A stretch of 64,000 bases of DNA. Source: Leptolyngbya subtilissima AS-A7. GTDB taxonomy: Bacteria; Cyanobacteriota; Cyanobacteriia; Phormidesmidales; Phormidesmidaceae. A model generated the notes under the pieces. The model saw nothing but the letters and a program-made list of their open reading frames with translations, did not search any database and had not been told where the DNA came from. Of the stretch, positions 9,301 to 16,264 are shown in pieces. Location: the NCBI RefSeq assembly GCF_039962255.1, contig NZ_JAMPKY010000005.1, positions 372,001-436,000 of the forward strand, given 5' to 3'. Both the position numbers and the translations under genes were made by a program. Numbering within the stretch: the stretch's first letter is position 1; each line of letters opens with the position of its first letter.

Positions 9301-9653
9301 TACTTGGCGTGCAGCGCCTGAAGCGGATCCTGTCGTTCTTTAAAGTGCTCAACTTTTCTAGCCTGGCGCAGCATGGCCGTGAGTAGGCCGCGCATGAGCT
9401 TGACGACGCTCTGCTCTAGCTCCACCGTGCGGCCCCGGTCGTCGTCGAGGTGGCGGTAGGCTAGGCCTACCCCCCACACCGCCAAAATGCTGTAGACGTT
9501 GTCGCGCACCCAGGCATCGGTGTAGTTGCCGTGGACGTTCACTGCCGTGCTGGCAGGCAAGAGGCCGCTAACCGGGTGCTGCCGCGACAAAATCACGGTT
9601 TTGACCTGCTGGTAGTAGCGATCGAGCCGCTCCTGAAGGGAAGCTGAGGACAT
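6393..9653 (-). CDS. Phosphorylase kinase alpha/beta-like (GH15-fold) protein
   Basis: This very long protein (1086 residues) resembles the alpha/beta subunits of eukaryotic phosphorylase kinase, whose N-terminal half has a glucoamylase-like (GH15) alpha/alpha-barrel. The N-terminal part shows LYYQ-type helices, the signature NVHGNYTDAWVRDNVYSI, then WGHLQIDATSVFLLML and a barrel containing LPNDNLPLVWAQSLYLLG. The C-terminal third is helical and lacks a recognisable catalytic site. In bacteria these proteins are uncharacterised; binding of glycogen or oligosaccharides is a reasonable inference from the fold. It stands alone on the minus strand, with the starch/trehalose genes malQ and treS further along the window. 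It is not a protein kinase. Confidence 0.85.
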   Translation of the reverse strand: MSSASLQERLDRYYQQVKTVILSRQHPVSGLLPASTAVNVHGNYTDAWVRDNVYSILAVWGVGLAYRHLDDDRGRTVELEQSVVKLMRGLLTAMLRQARKVEHFKERQDPLQALHAKYDTGTGLPVVGDDEWGHLQIDATSVFLLMLAQMTASGLQIIYTQDEVNFVQNLVYYIGRAYRTPDYGIWERGNKMNHGKPELNASSVGMAKAALEALRGFNLFGMRGGQSSTIHVLTDEIARARITLESLLPRESGSKEIDAALLSVVGYPAFAIDDEQLAQKTRQKIIDKLQGPYGCKRFLRDGHQTVIEDTNRLHYEPEELRQFEHIECEWPLFFTYLWLDSLFEGDRDQILFYQERLAALTVDRDGHGLLPELYYVPEASLAAERQKPGSQLRLPNDNLPLVWAQSLYLLGQLLQDGLLKPSDIDPLGRHRALGDHRYPVVQVALLAEDKALQTELATYGLPTQTLEEIDPVQVFPATELSSTYAEIGKNDKLDLSGRPVRRLRSLTTSRIFRIKGKSVVFLPSFLDQQRFYLTLDYHFLVAQIRSELAYIYDHWREPGRPTVTLLLTHAMFELGHKPIYESPLMALMQELQDDRCDHVPVKLGPLHQLMMTTSLERVENVNGYQLGSTSVGYTPLWTAYLGFEPDRDGPLSLLEEYTLENETDLDSLLTQLRQSNNIYEQIELLSTLKHLHGSGFNTGFGGPNHAITVADLLDEVYAKASQLEQWGILRRAAGLLEKADITLSDAVTELLVRQKQISVGKSYSEESLISEPMGHSEIVDKIRTFCGDDVRDHVLTQEVLIDLSILIKAEPSLFKGLMTLRVGYLLLLITSELARERGITQDEAYGQLIDLSPFELKTRLRQVLAGFDGLNQAIFRRESLHVKPHNPINWQVVPDDIEPAAEEAEAPTSHDWWRKRVIDGEIARISEEFYTQVWEVLKHSKGIVIGNKFDRKNRLDSDRILSEMTPGEQNFERRITHLLNKIQAPEYRHVNLEALREMGEIFKVNPDLYFEDHIYLDVLIGHAVRLGWLDHQPDRIAAYESDKAAAWQAFYQLPPTQCATYIAMALQFLTVLGEAESGVEVLEEVA

Positions 9654-9790
9654 AGACAGTGACGATAAGGAAACGACGGCGGACAGTGAGAGTTAATCGA
9701 GTTTTAACCCACTGTAGGGGCGATCGGTCAAGTAATAGTCATGGAGATTACAGAATTCTGATGATTGAGCATGGTGCATTGCAAGGCAGG

Positions 9791-9866
9791 TGTGGGTTAG
9801 ATGGCGCACTAGCAGAACCCAACAAACCCTAGTCCGTTGTTGGATTTCATTTCGTTTTACCCAACC
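9791..9866. repeat. Dispersed hairpin repeat of the GGGTT/AACCC type
   Basis: The stretch contains TGGGTTAG, AACCCAACA, TTGTTGG and ACCCAACC, which can pair in nested fashion. It is similar in words and layout to the copy at 13467-13544 and to repeats common in cyanobacterial intergenic DNA. It has no coding capacity. Confidence 0.55.
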
Positions 9867-9958
9867 TTAGTGGCTCGGAAACAATCCTTCCTGACAAGCT
9901 CTAGCCCGCACCCCAAATACTTCTCCCAATCTGGGATAGGGACTTTGAAAGGTTTCCG

Positions 9959-9996
9959 GCTCCCCTCTCCTCCCTGGGAGAGGTGCTGGGGAATGT
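9959..9996. repeat. Dispersed CCCCTCTCC...GGGAGAGG hairpin
   Basis: CCCCTCTCC is followed by GGGAGAGG and a second GGGGA run, giving a G/C-rich stem. A clear relative lies at 22834-22871 (CCCCTCTCC, then GGGAGAGGG and AGGGAGAGGG). Both are intergenic. Confidence 0.55.
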
Positions 9997-10064
9997 AGCT
10001 TGCTCCCCATAGGGTGGGCTAGCCGGGACCTTACGATCTACTGAACCTACGATTTGCTTTGCAG

Positions 10065-10973
10065 CTAACCTTTGGGCAGTGTATTTAGCCAGTTTAGCAG
10101 CAGCGGATTGACCACCTCGGGGCGCTCGTCGTGCGGGCAGTGACCAGTGTCGGCAATGCCGTGGAAAGTAACTAGGCTGGGGCGAGCTATATCTTCGGCC
10201 AGCTTACGGTAGACCTCAGCGCCTTTGATCGGCGTCCAGGGATCGTTTTCGCCCCAGAGCACCAGGAGCGGTTGGGCAATCTTGGGCAGCAGTTCCTCGG
10301 GTTTTGGCCCCGGCGGTGCGGTGACAATGGCGGCGAACACCTTCTGCGCTGTGGGCTTGCAGGCGGGGGTGTAGATCATCTCGATCAGTTCGTCGGTGAT
10401 GGCGGCGGAGTTGCGGTACACCTGCTTGAGCGAGTTGCGAATGCGACCCTTGCGGCGCACCTGGTTAAACACCAGTGGCCCAACTCGGGGCGAACTCACC
10501 AGCCAGGTAAAGGCTCCCATCACCCAGTTCAGCGGCGGGTAGAGTTCTTCAGGGCGGTGGTTGAGGCCGCCGGCACAGTTGAGCACAGCCCCGGCCCTGG
10601 CTTTGTCGGGGTGGTTGGCCAGCATCATCAGGGTCAGCAGCCCGCCGATGGAGTTGCCGACGTAAACAGCGGGAGTTTGGATGAATTCAGCCCAGAAGTC
10701 GGCCAGCAGGTCTTGCCAGAGGTCGAGGGTGTAGGGTATTTCGGGTTGATCTGAATCGCCAAACCCCAGCAGATCGATCGCATAAACCCGATGCCCTGCT
10801 GTTGCCAGAGCGGGAATGTTTTTGCGCCAGTGACCAAGGGAGGCCCCAAACCCGTGGATGAGAACAATGGGTGTTCCTTCGCCTGCGACGGTGTAGGCGA
10901 TCGCATAGCCCCGCCAGGTCCAGGTGTGCTTTTCGATTGACGCCAACGAGAGGGAAACCAGTTCGGCAACCAT
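10065..10973 (-). CDS. Alpha/beta-fold hydrolase
   Basis: The 302-residue protein has the alpha/beta-hydrolase layout: the oxyanion motif LIHGFGASLGHW, the nucleophile elbow VGNSIGGLL (Ser), an acid in WGENDPWTP and the catalytic histidine in DTGHCPHDERPEVV. It lacks a signal peptide and should be soluble. The sequence style is close to the cyanobacterial and plastid hydrolases related to pheophytinase and other chlorophyll or lipid esterases, but the sequence alone does not fix the substrate. It is convergent with nothing close by and its start is 62 nt from the end of the next minus-strand gene, so the two could be cotranscribed. Confidence 0.85.
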   Translation of the reverse strand: MVAELVSLSLASIEKHTWTWRGYAIAYTVAGEGTPIVLIHGFGASLGHWRKNIPALATAGHRVYAIDLLGFGDSDQPEIPYTLDLWQDLLADFWAEFIQTPAVYVGNSIGGLLTLMMLANHPDKARAGAVLNCAGGLNHRPEELYPPLNWVMGAFTWLVSSPRVGPLVFNQVRRKGRIRNSLKQVYRNSAAITDELIEMIYTPACKPTAQKVFAAIVTAPPGPKPEELLPKIAQPLLVLWGENDPWTPIKGAEVYRKLAEDIARPSLVTFHGIADTGHCPHDERPEVVNPLLLNWLNTLPKG

Positions 10974-11035
10974 AGTCAGAGATGTAACGAAGTGTGACTG
11001 TACTCATAATACAGCCGTCCTAGGTTTACTGGTTT

Positions 11036-13423
11036 TCATTCAAGTCCCAAAACGTTTTCCTCGTAGCATTTTCTCGATAGCAGCACTTGAATTTGCTTTT
11101 TCTGACAAATGCTAGACAGTACTTGAGTTAGGGCAATTCTCCTGCGTTGTTCTGCTGAGGAGTTGGGGCTCTGCTCTGTCAAATCACTCAAAGTTTGGGC
11201 GTAAAGAGTGGTCAGATGTGGATCTTGCTGGACGGCGGTCTGCTCACCCAGTTCATCTAAAAGCTTCTCAAACCCTACGCAGGCCAATCCATAGATAACG
11301 AACTTAGAGGAGATCGCCTCAGGTTTGTAGGGACGCTGTTGATCAAGGTTATTGAAGTATCCACCGTGGGTATCGATGCGTCCGCCAAAGTAGTCTTTGG
11401 TCAACGAAAAATAATCTCCGATACTCAAAGATTTTTTCCGTTTTGCGTGGCTGAGTACGCCTACGAGTTTTCTATCTGCGTTGGGCTCGATGTAGTCTGT
11501 GCAATCAAAGAAGCTAAACAGCTCACCGATGGGGGTCTCTCCAGGCGCTAAAGCAACACTTCTTTGCCGCTCAGATAGCGGGGTTTTGTCACGGATGTAG
11601 AGGTAGTCGAGGGGAAAACGCCAGGTGATAGAGACCCTGCCCCCAATAGCTAAGGGTTCTCCAGCAGGCTCCTCTTGGTGTTGGTATTTGACAAATTTCC
11701 CGCCTTTAAATATGGCAAGCTGATCACCGCTGACCTTGAGGGGTTCTCCATAGGCTGAGGCCCAGGATTGATCCTCGGCTTTGTCAAGAATTTCTAGTTT
11801 TTCGCCTTTGATTCTGGCGATATGCCCACGCTCAAATATGACGAACTGATCGTCGTCAAAGTCAAATAGTTTGTCACCCTGAACTCGGCAAAGATGATTT
11901 TCTTGAACTGCTTCAAAATACCAGTAGCTATTGGCTTTGTTCTGAAGCGAAACAACTTCTCCACTGGGGAGCTTAACAATCTGCCCCTGCTGCAAACAGT
12001 CGATCTTGCTAGCCTGAAGATTGTAAGGCTCAAGAAAATCGTGCAGCACCTCGTAGAGAGGGGCCGTTTCCCCCTGCTCAGAGTAAGTGAGCATCTCACC
12101 TTGCAGGTTGGCGATCGCACTGCCCTCAACTTTTGCTAGCTGTCCGCCACAGATAGCGCTTTTTACGTGCCCTTGGCTGGTCAGCGTATCCTGTAGTTTA
12201 ACTAATAGCCCATTGGGAAGTCTCGCCAGAATGCCGTAGTCTTCAGACTGTTCTTTTCCCTCTTCTTTTGTCTCTATTCCAGAGCTTCTAACGGTAACAT
12301 TGCCGAGGCGATAGCCGCCGTCTTGAGTTCTCGAAGGATAGCTGAAATAGTTGGCTGCTGTAGAGGCCAAACGCAGTGCCATATCGCCTTCATTACTAAA
12401 CAGATAGGCCTCTTCAAACCGGCGTAGGGAGGACTGAAGAAAGTTAGCCCTTCCAGAGATAATGGTTTCGGCAGGGATATCCGGTGAAACCAGCACCAAA
12501 CGGCTGAGGCAAAACACATTGCCAACAGCGGGCGAGGGTTTTTTCTGAGGGTCGGCTGTGCTCATAGTGCCGACAGATCTTGAGTCGAACACATCCGAAA
12601 GGATTCGCACGGTATTGGTGACCACAAAGCCCCCCATGCTGTGGCCGATAAATGATAGCTTGATGCGGCTTTTGCCCCAGTCTTTTTCTGGCTCGGGGAC
12701 ATCTTTGGTTAGGGTATTGTCAATCTGGCGCATCAGCTCCACAAGATCTGGAGTGCCAAAGTTGTTAGCCCGATAGTTGTCTCGAAAGTAAACAACGAAC
12801 CGCAGTAGGATAATGGTAAATATAGGAGCAAAGAATAAGAGTGCAACAGCCGTTGCTAAGCCAGCAATAATCAAAGATAGGACTGTACCCGGAATCTGAG
12901 CAGCAGTTGAAAAAAGACCAAAAAACCAGGATACTAAGCTAATTAGCAACCCTACAAAGCCCACTAAAAGCAGCAACCCAGGCAAAAAAGGTAACGCGTT
13001 TCTATAGTTTTTTAGCTGTCTGCTTAAAACCTTTAACTTATTCTGCCCTGATTTTGTTAACTCGCTGGGGACAATCTGCTCAGAAGGCCAGCGATAGCCA
13101 ATTAACACGAAGCCTTTAGATCGGCGTGGGTGGTGGAGGGCAATGTGTTCTTGAATGCTGTCAAACCATTCTTTGACAGAGTCTTTGTTGGTGTTGTAGC
13201 CGTGGATCACAACCAGAATTTCTGCATTGCCCCTGTGTTCTTTGAGATATCTGGCCATCTCTTCAACGTAGGATTCGGGGGTTGCAGAGATAGGGGCATT
13301 GGATGAGGTGCTGTAATCGAGGGGGTCGTCTTCGACGTTGTGGGGGGCGGTGCTGGCTACAAAATAACCTGGAAATTTCTCTGAATGCTTAAGTTTTTGA
13401 ATGAAAAGTAACGATGCACTCAT
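11036..13423 (-). CDS. Large alpha/beta hydrolase with membrane segments and repetitive C-terminal tail
   Basis: I do not recognise a described family for the whole 795-residue protein. The N-terminal part has ILVVIHGYNTN (oxyanion-type loop), FVLIGYRWPSE, and later FIGHSMGGFVVTN, the Ser nucleophile elbow of lipase-like or DUF900-type hydrolases. Between them, about residues 140-220, are two or three strongly hydrophobic segments (LPGLLLLVGFVGLLISLV and LSLIIAGLATAVALLFF) that should cross the membrane. After the hydrolase domain, about residues 370-620, comes a run of short beta-hairpin-like units that share a G-x-(L/I)-(V/A)-x(1,2)-x-G pattern (for example LAIFKGGKFVKY, FVIFERGHIARIKG, GQIVKLPSGEVVSLQ). 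The gene looks less GC-rich than its neighbours. A membrane-bound esterase with a carbohydrate- or protein-binding tail is a guess. Confidence 0.7.
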   Translation of the reverse strand: MSASLLFIQKLKHSEKFPGYFVASTAPHNVEDDPLDYSTSSNAPISATPESYVEEMARYLKEHRGNAEILVVIHGYNTNKDSVKEWFDSIQEHIALHHPRRSKGFVLIGYRWPSEQIVPSELTKSGQNKLKVLSRQLKNYRNALPFLPGLLLLVGFVGLLISLVSWFFGLFSTAAQIPGTVLSLIIAGLATAVALLFFAPIFTIILLRFVVYFRDNYRANNFGTPDLVELMRQIDNTLTKDVPEPEKDWGKSRIKLSFIGHSMGGFVVTNTVRILSDVFDSRSVGTMSTADPQKKPSPAVGNVFCLSRLVLVSPDIPAETIISGRANFLQSSLRRFEEAYLFSNEGDMALRLASTAANYFSYPSRTQDGGYRLGNVTVRSSGIETKEEGKEQSEDYGILARLPNGLLVKLQDTLTSQGHVKSAICGGQLAKVEGSAIANLQGEMLTYSEQGETAPLYEVLHDFLEPYNLQASKIDCLQQGQIVKLPSGEVVSLQNKANSYWYFEAVQENHLCRVQGDKLFDFDDDQFVIFERGHIARIKGEKLEILDKAEDQSWASAYGEPLKVSGDQLAIFKGGKFVKYQHQEEPAGEPLAIGGRVSITWRFPLDYLYIRDKTPLSERQRSVALAPGETPIGELFSFFDCTDYIEPNADRKLVGVLSHAKRKKSLSIGDYFSLTKDYFGGRIDTHGGYFNNLDQQRPYKPEAISSKFVIYGLACVGFEKLLDELGEQTAVQQDPHLTTLYAQTLSDLTEQSPNSSAEQRRRIALTQVLSSICQKKQIQVLLSRKCYEENVLGLE

Positions 13424-13466
13424 GGTTAGTTTCTGGCGGCGTTTAGGAGATTTAACGGGGGCAGAG

Positions 13467-13544
13467 GTAGGTTAGGTGAAATGAAGTAAACCCCAACAGT
13501 CACAGAATTTTGTTGGGGTTCTGTTGGCACTTCACTCAACCTAC
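13467..13544. repeat. Hairpin-forming dispersed element (MITE/REP-like)
   Basis: It starts with GTAGGTTAGGTGAA and ends with TTCACTCAACCTAC, which are imperfect inverted repeats. Inside, AACCCCAACA pairs with TGTTGGGGTT across a 14-nt loop. About 78 bp in all, it fits a small non-autonomous palindromic element. It lies just upstream of the 795-residue hydrolase gene. Confidence 0.65.
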
Positions 13545-13880
13545 GTTGAGAGCAGGGTAAGCAGATTGCTCAAGGTTAGCCCCATTTTAGAGTCAGCCGT
13601 CACATAGCCCCATTTATTTCAACGAACTGAGGATTACTGTTGGTAACCGCTGTTGGCCTGCTGGAGAGGGGCGAGCCATAGATACTAGTCTTCAAACCTA
13701 GCCCTACTTGGAGTTAGAGGATATCTATACGACCTTGTCCTGTGCGGCTTGGCGAGATCGAAGTGCCTCTCGCCTCTGCATGAAGATTGTTGATGAGGCT
13801 CGAAGCCGTACTTGGGGTCTACCAATTCGTTAGCAGGCTTGCACTGTCTCTTCAAGTAGGCCAAATAGTGGACCGAATGC

Positions 13881-13913
13881 AAAACCCCTCGGTAGGTTAG
13901 GCCTGCCGAGGGG
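13881..13913 (-). terminator. Rho-independent terminator of the 13941-14297 gene
   Basis: Read on the minus strand, CCCCTCGG-CAGG pairs with CCTA-CCGAGGGG and is followed by TTTTGC. It sits 28 nt past the stop codon of the minus-strand gene, so it ends that transcript. Confidence 0.8.
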
Positions 13914-13940
13914 ATGCTGGAAGTTTAATAGGCAATCGGG

Positions 13941-14297
13941 TCAGGCTACGCTGTCTACCCTGCGGGTGGGGCGCTTGCGATCGCTCTTGCGAGTGCCGCC
14001 CGCCATTTCATACTCATAGCTGTCTTTGCCATACTTAGCCGCCACAGCAATCAGCATGCGTTCTGAAAGCACTCTAATGTCTTTTTCGGTGTCGCGCACG
14101 ACGCTAAGGGCGCGGTCTACAAACGATAGCGATTCGTTATAGGTAGCTAGCTGCGATTGCAGCTTATCTAGCTCTAGCTGATAGTTGTCTAGGGTCAGCC
14201 CGTCGCCCAAGTTTAGGCTGGCGCTGATTGATTTGAGCGCAGCGGCGCGGCGAACGCCCTTTTCGAGCACGGGTGAGCTTCTTTTCTGTCGAGGCAT
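13941..14297 (-). CDS. Conserved cyanobacterial hypothetical protein, coiled-coil, basic tail
   Basis: The chosen start is the ATG at 14297 (MPRQKRSSPV), because GGAGGT lies seven bases upstream; an upstream in-frame ATG at 14312 sits within that ribosome-binding site. The 118-residue product has a basic N-terminus, a long helix with heptad-like spacing (LDNYQLELDKLQSQLATYNESL), and a conserved-looking tail (KYGKDSYEYEMAGGTRKSDRKR) that is highly basic. I recall the tail motif as typical of small cyanobacterial proteins of unknown function, but I cannot name the family. It is likely a soluble, possibly nucleic-acid-binding protein. It ends at a clear terminator, so it is a single-gene transcript. 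Confidence 0.8.
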   Translation of the reverse strand: MPRQKRSSPVLEKGVRRAAALKSISASLNLGDGLTLDNYQLELDKLQSQLATYNESLSFVDRALSVVRDTEKDIRVLSERMLIAVAAKYGKDSYEYEMAGGTRKSDRKRPTRRVDSVA

Positions 14298-14810
14298 GAG
14301 ATGCACCTCCATAGGGTTGGCCCTTTCAAAATGGCACAGTAGCTAATGTCCTGAAACTGATGGTTCTGCGGGAGTTGACATGTGCTTGCTAGGCCAAAAG
14401 GCTCAGTAATTTTGCCGTCATTTTTGAAGAAGAGGGCCAGCATTTCAGCTAATGAGGACGGTGTTTTCTGATAAAAAGAGGACGTTCGTTGAAAATAGGC
14501 AAATGAATTTCATAAATAAGAACCCATTCATAATAAACACTTTCATTTTTGTTTGGGTCATGAAAGTGATCCTTATGAATGAGATGATGAATTCCATAGT
14601 CATCCCCATGAATTCAATCAACAAGAACCTATTCACAATAAACACCGGCATCTTCCTTTAGATCATGCCGATGAACTCTATGAGCGGGGCGATGAATGCG
14701 ATCGACGCCACTGACTAGAGCGAAGCCAAGCTGCTGCGCTAGGGTGATGGTCTTCTATTTTGCAAAAGAAACCCGGTTGTGGGTGACAACTTTCATTGAT
14801 GTTGGGCTGA
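14298..14810. other. A+T-rich intergenic region carrying a tandem repeat
   Basis: The gap between the coiled-coil protein and the FecR lipoprotein is much richer in A+T than its surroundings around 14450-14660. It contains the 105-bp tandem repeat listed separately. Open frames exist on both strands over the repeat but have no ribosome binding site of quality, and the plus frame is stopped in the second repeat. Confidence 0.65.
14503..14712. repeat. Two tandem, diverged 105-bp repeats with conserved hairpins
   Basis: Unit 1 is 14503-14607 and unit 2 is 14608-14712; they align end to end without gaps. Each unit starts with ATGAATT and holds AAGAACC and ATAAACAC. Each also has a 9-bp dyad: CACTTTCAT with ATGAAAGTG (14538-14546 and 14560-14568), and CACCGGCAT with ATGCCGATG (14643-14651 and 14665-14673). 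Three base pairs of the dyad change on both sides, so pairing is kept. The unit is 35 codons long, but the frame is broken by a TAG in unit 2. Unit 2 is richer in G+C than unit 1. Confidence 0.75.
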
Positions 14811-15641
14811 TTATTCCAGAGCATCAACGGTGGCTTCGATCTCAGGTCGCGTCGGTAGCGGGCTGCTAAAGCCGTTGATCAGCGGGCTTTCCTCCAAGCG
14901 CTCCTGCGCTGCGGCCCGATCGAGCGGCTGCACTTGCTGACTTAGCGCTTCGATGTCTCGCTCGCCTGGGTATATAAACAGCTGTTCGCCACTGGTTAAA
15001 ACTACCTCGTTCTCGCCGTCAGCGAGCCGAAAGGCTACCTCTCCTTCCCAGGAAAAGATTTCGACCGGGGCATTGGGATCGTCTTCGATGTTGACAAACA
15101 CTGTGGTGCCCCGAATGCCGGCAATGCCTGCCGGGGTAACGATCTCTATGGGCTCTGCCAATGCGCCTTCAACCCAGGTAATCATTTGTCCGGCGTCGAG
15201 CCGGAGCTGGCTGGGTTGCAGCGTAAGGGCCGCATTGCCGCCGATGCGAAACATCGCTCCATTGACTAAACCCACCTCTGCTAGAGCCTGATCGGCGGTG
15301 CGAATTTGGTCGCCGTAGGCCATGGTCTGGTTGATTTGGGCTGACTCAGGCTCTCCCTGGCCAAGGGTGACCGAGACGGGGTTGGCGACAATGGCTTGAA
15401 TGGTAGCGATTGCCTCAGTCTGCTCCTCCGAGCCGGTTGCCGGTTGTGATTCTTGGGCTGACTCAACCGGTGTCTCAGGGGTGGAGGCGCGATTCCGGAA
15501 CGGATCGCTCTGCGAATCGCATCCCGCTAGGGCCATGCCCCCGGCAATTACAAGGGCAATGGTTAAAGATTGCCCCTTGAGGGCGACGGTTAAAGAGCGG
15601 CCCCGCAGGGCCAACGCGATTCCTCTTAAAACATGTTGCAT
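14811..15641 (-). CDS. FecR-domain lipoprotein
   Basis: Starting at ATG 15641 (MQHVLRGIAL) the product has 276 residues; the frame is open further upstream but this start gives a proper signal. A lipobox GGMALAGC marks signal peptidase II cleavage and a lipid-modified cysteine, so the protein is membrane-anchored in the periplasm. The FecR domain is seen as QTMAYGDQIRTADQALAEVGL, then MFRIGGNAALTL, and VTPAGIAGIRGTTVFVNI, followed by EVVLTSGEQLFIYPG. FecR domains in cyanobacteria are often stand-alone and of unknown role. Two DNA oddities lie in the N-terminal part: a 27-bp tandem duplication in the signal sequence (15561-15614) and a 32-bp palindromic element right after the lipobox (15489-15520). 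Confidence 0.85.
   Translation of the reverse strand: MQHVLRGIALALRGRSLTVALKGQSLTIALVIAGGMALAGCDSQSDPFRNRASTPETPVESAQESQPATGSEEQTEAIATIQAIVANPVSVTLGQGEPESAQINQTMAYGDQIRTADQALAEVGLVNGAMFRIGGNAALTLQPSQLRLDAGQMITWVEGALAEPIEIVTPAGIAGIRGTTVFVNIEDDPNAPVEIFSWEGEVAFRLADGENEVVLTSGEQLFIYPGERDIEALSQQVQPLDRAAAQERLEESPLINGFSSPLPTRPEIEATVDALE
15489..15520. repeat. 32-bp palindromic element, copy A (inside FecR lipoprotein gene)
   Basis: The element begins GCGATTCCGGA and ends with GCGAATCGC, which form an imperfect hairpin stem around ACGGATCGC. It is identical at 31 of 32 bases to copy B at 19828-19859. In this gene it is read on the minus strand as part of the residues CDSQSDPFRNR, just after the lipid-modified cysteine. 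Confidence 0.8.
15561..15614. repeat. 27-bp tandem duplication in a signal-peptide coding region
   Basis: Units 15561-15587 and 15588-15614 both begin GGTTAAAGA and contain GCCCC and GGGC. On the minus strand they encode GRSLTVALK and GQSLTIAL, so nine residues of the signal peptide are duplicated in frame. Confidence 0.65.
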
Positions 15642-15815
15642 AGTTAGGGTGGGGCTAAGTGTGAGAGGGCTAAGTCGTACCTTTAGGTTATTCAGTTTGA
15701 GACGCTGATTTTCCGGCAGGGTGAGGCAGCGAGTCGGTGATATTGTTGGTGCGACCTCGGCCTTTGGCAAAGGCGTCAAAACGGTTGTTGGTCTACTTAT
15801 TGGAGGTTGAACCCC

Positions 15816-16253
15816 GTGGAACTGGTGATTTGGCTATCGGTGGTGCTGGCTGTGCTGGGCTTTGGCATGGGGGTGATGGTGCGGGCTTATCGCCGCCCTC
15901 TAGGCAACAGCGCCCTCTTTCCGGCCCCGGTGATGGAACTATCTATTCCCATTGGTGACGATGCTAGAACTCAATTTGAGGCGGCCTGTGCGGCCTTTGC
16001 TAAGGGCCGTTACCCGGCTGCTATCGACCAGTTCACCGCCGTGATGGTGGCCGAGCCCAACTGTGCCGAAGCCTTCCACAACGGTGGACTGGCCTACGCC
16101 AACATGGGTACCGATGGGCAGGCTGTGCAGGCGTTACTCAAAGCCAGCGAGCTATACGATCGCCAAAGCACCAAGCCCCGACTCGATCTGGTCAAGCAGC
16201 AGCTCGAACAAATCGCCAGCCGCCGGGGCCTCAAACCCAGCACCGCTGCTTAG
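15816..16253 (+). CDS. Membrane-anchored TPR protein
   Basis: The start is GTG 15816, with GGAGG at 15802-15806; the in-frame TTG at 15807 overlaps that site. The 145-residue product has one N-terminal transmembrane segment (LVIWLSVVLAVLGFGMGVMV), then a basic stretch and about two tetratricopeptide-like repeats (FEAACAAFAKGRYPAAIDQFTAV and AEAFHNGGLAYANMGTDGQAVQALLKA). Such small TPR proteins serve as protein-protein adapters on the thylakoid or plasma membrane. It precedes tlyA by 11 nt and so probably shares its transcript. I cannot assign a partner. Confidence 0.8.
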   Translation: MELVIWLSVVLAVLGFGMGVMVRAYRRPLGNSALFPAPVMELSIPIGDDARTQFEAACAAFAKGRYPAAIDQFTAVMVAEPNCAEAFHNGGLAYANMGTDGQAVQALLKASELYDRQSTKPRLDLVKQQLEQIASRRGLKPSTAA

Positions 16254-16264
16254 GGGATTTACCG

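Larger units (their letters stand above)
9654..10064. other. Intergenic region, no gene; two hairpin repeats
   Basis: No credible coding frame is seen here. It contains two short dispersed repeats that are listed separately (9791-9866 and 9959-9996) and would hold the promoter of the large GH15-like gene. Confidence 0.6.
13424..13940. other. Repeat-bearing intergenic region without a convincing gene
   Basis: The segment holds the hairpin repeat at 13467-13544 and, at its right end, the terminator of the next minus-strand gene. A 65-codon open frame on the minus strand at 13685-13882 has no ribosome binding site or recognisable motif and I do not call it. Confidence 0.55.

Noticed and set aside
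6393-9653. Protein kinase function for the phosphorylase-kinase-like gene
   Set aside because: The similarity is to the alpha/beta regulatory subunits with a GH15 fold; no kinase motifs are present.
13685-13882. 65-codon minus-strand frame as a gene
   Set aside because: It has no ribosome binding site, no recognisable motif and lies between a repeat and a terminator that belongs to the gene on its other side.
14503-14712. Template/variable repeat pair of a diversity-generating retroelement
   Set aside because: The two 105-bp units differ at all base types and not chiefly at adenines, and no reverse transcriptase is in the window.
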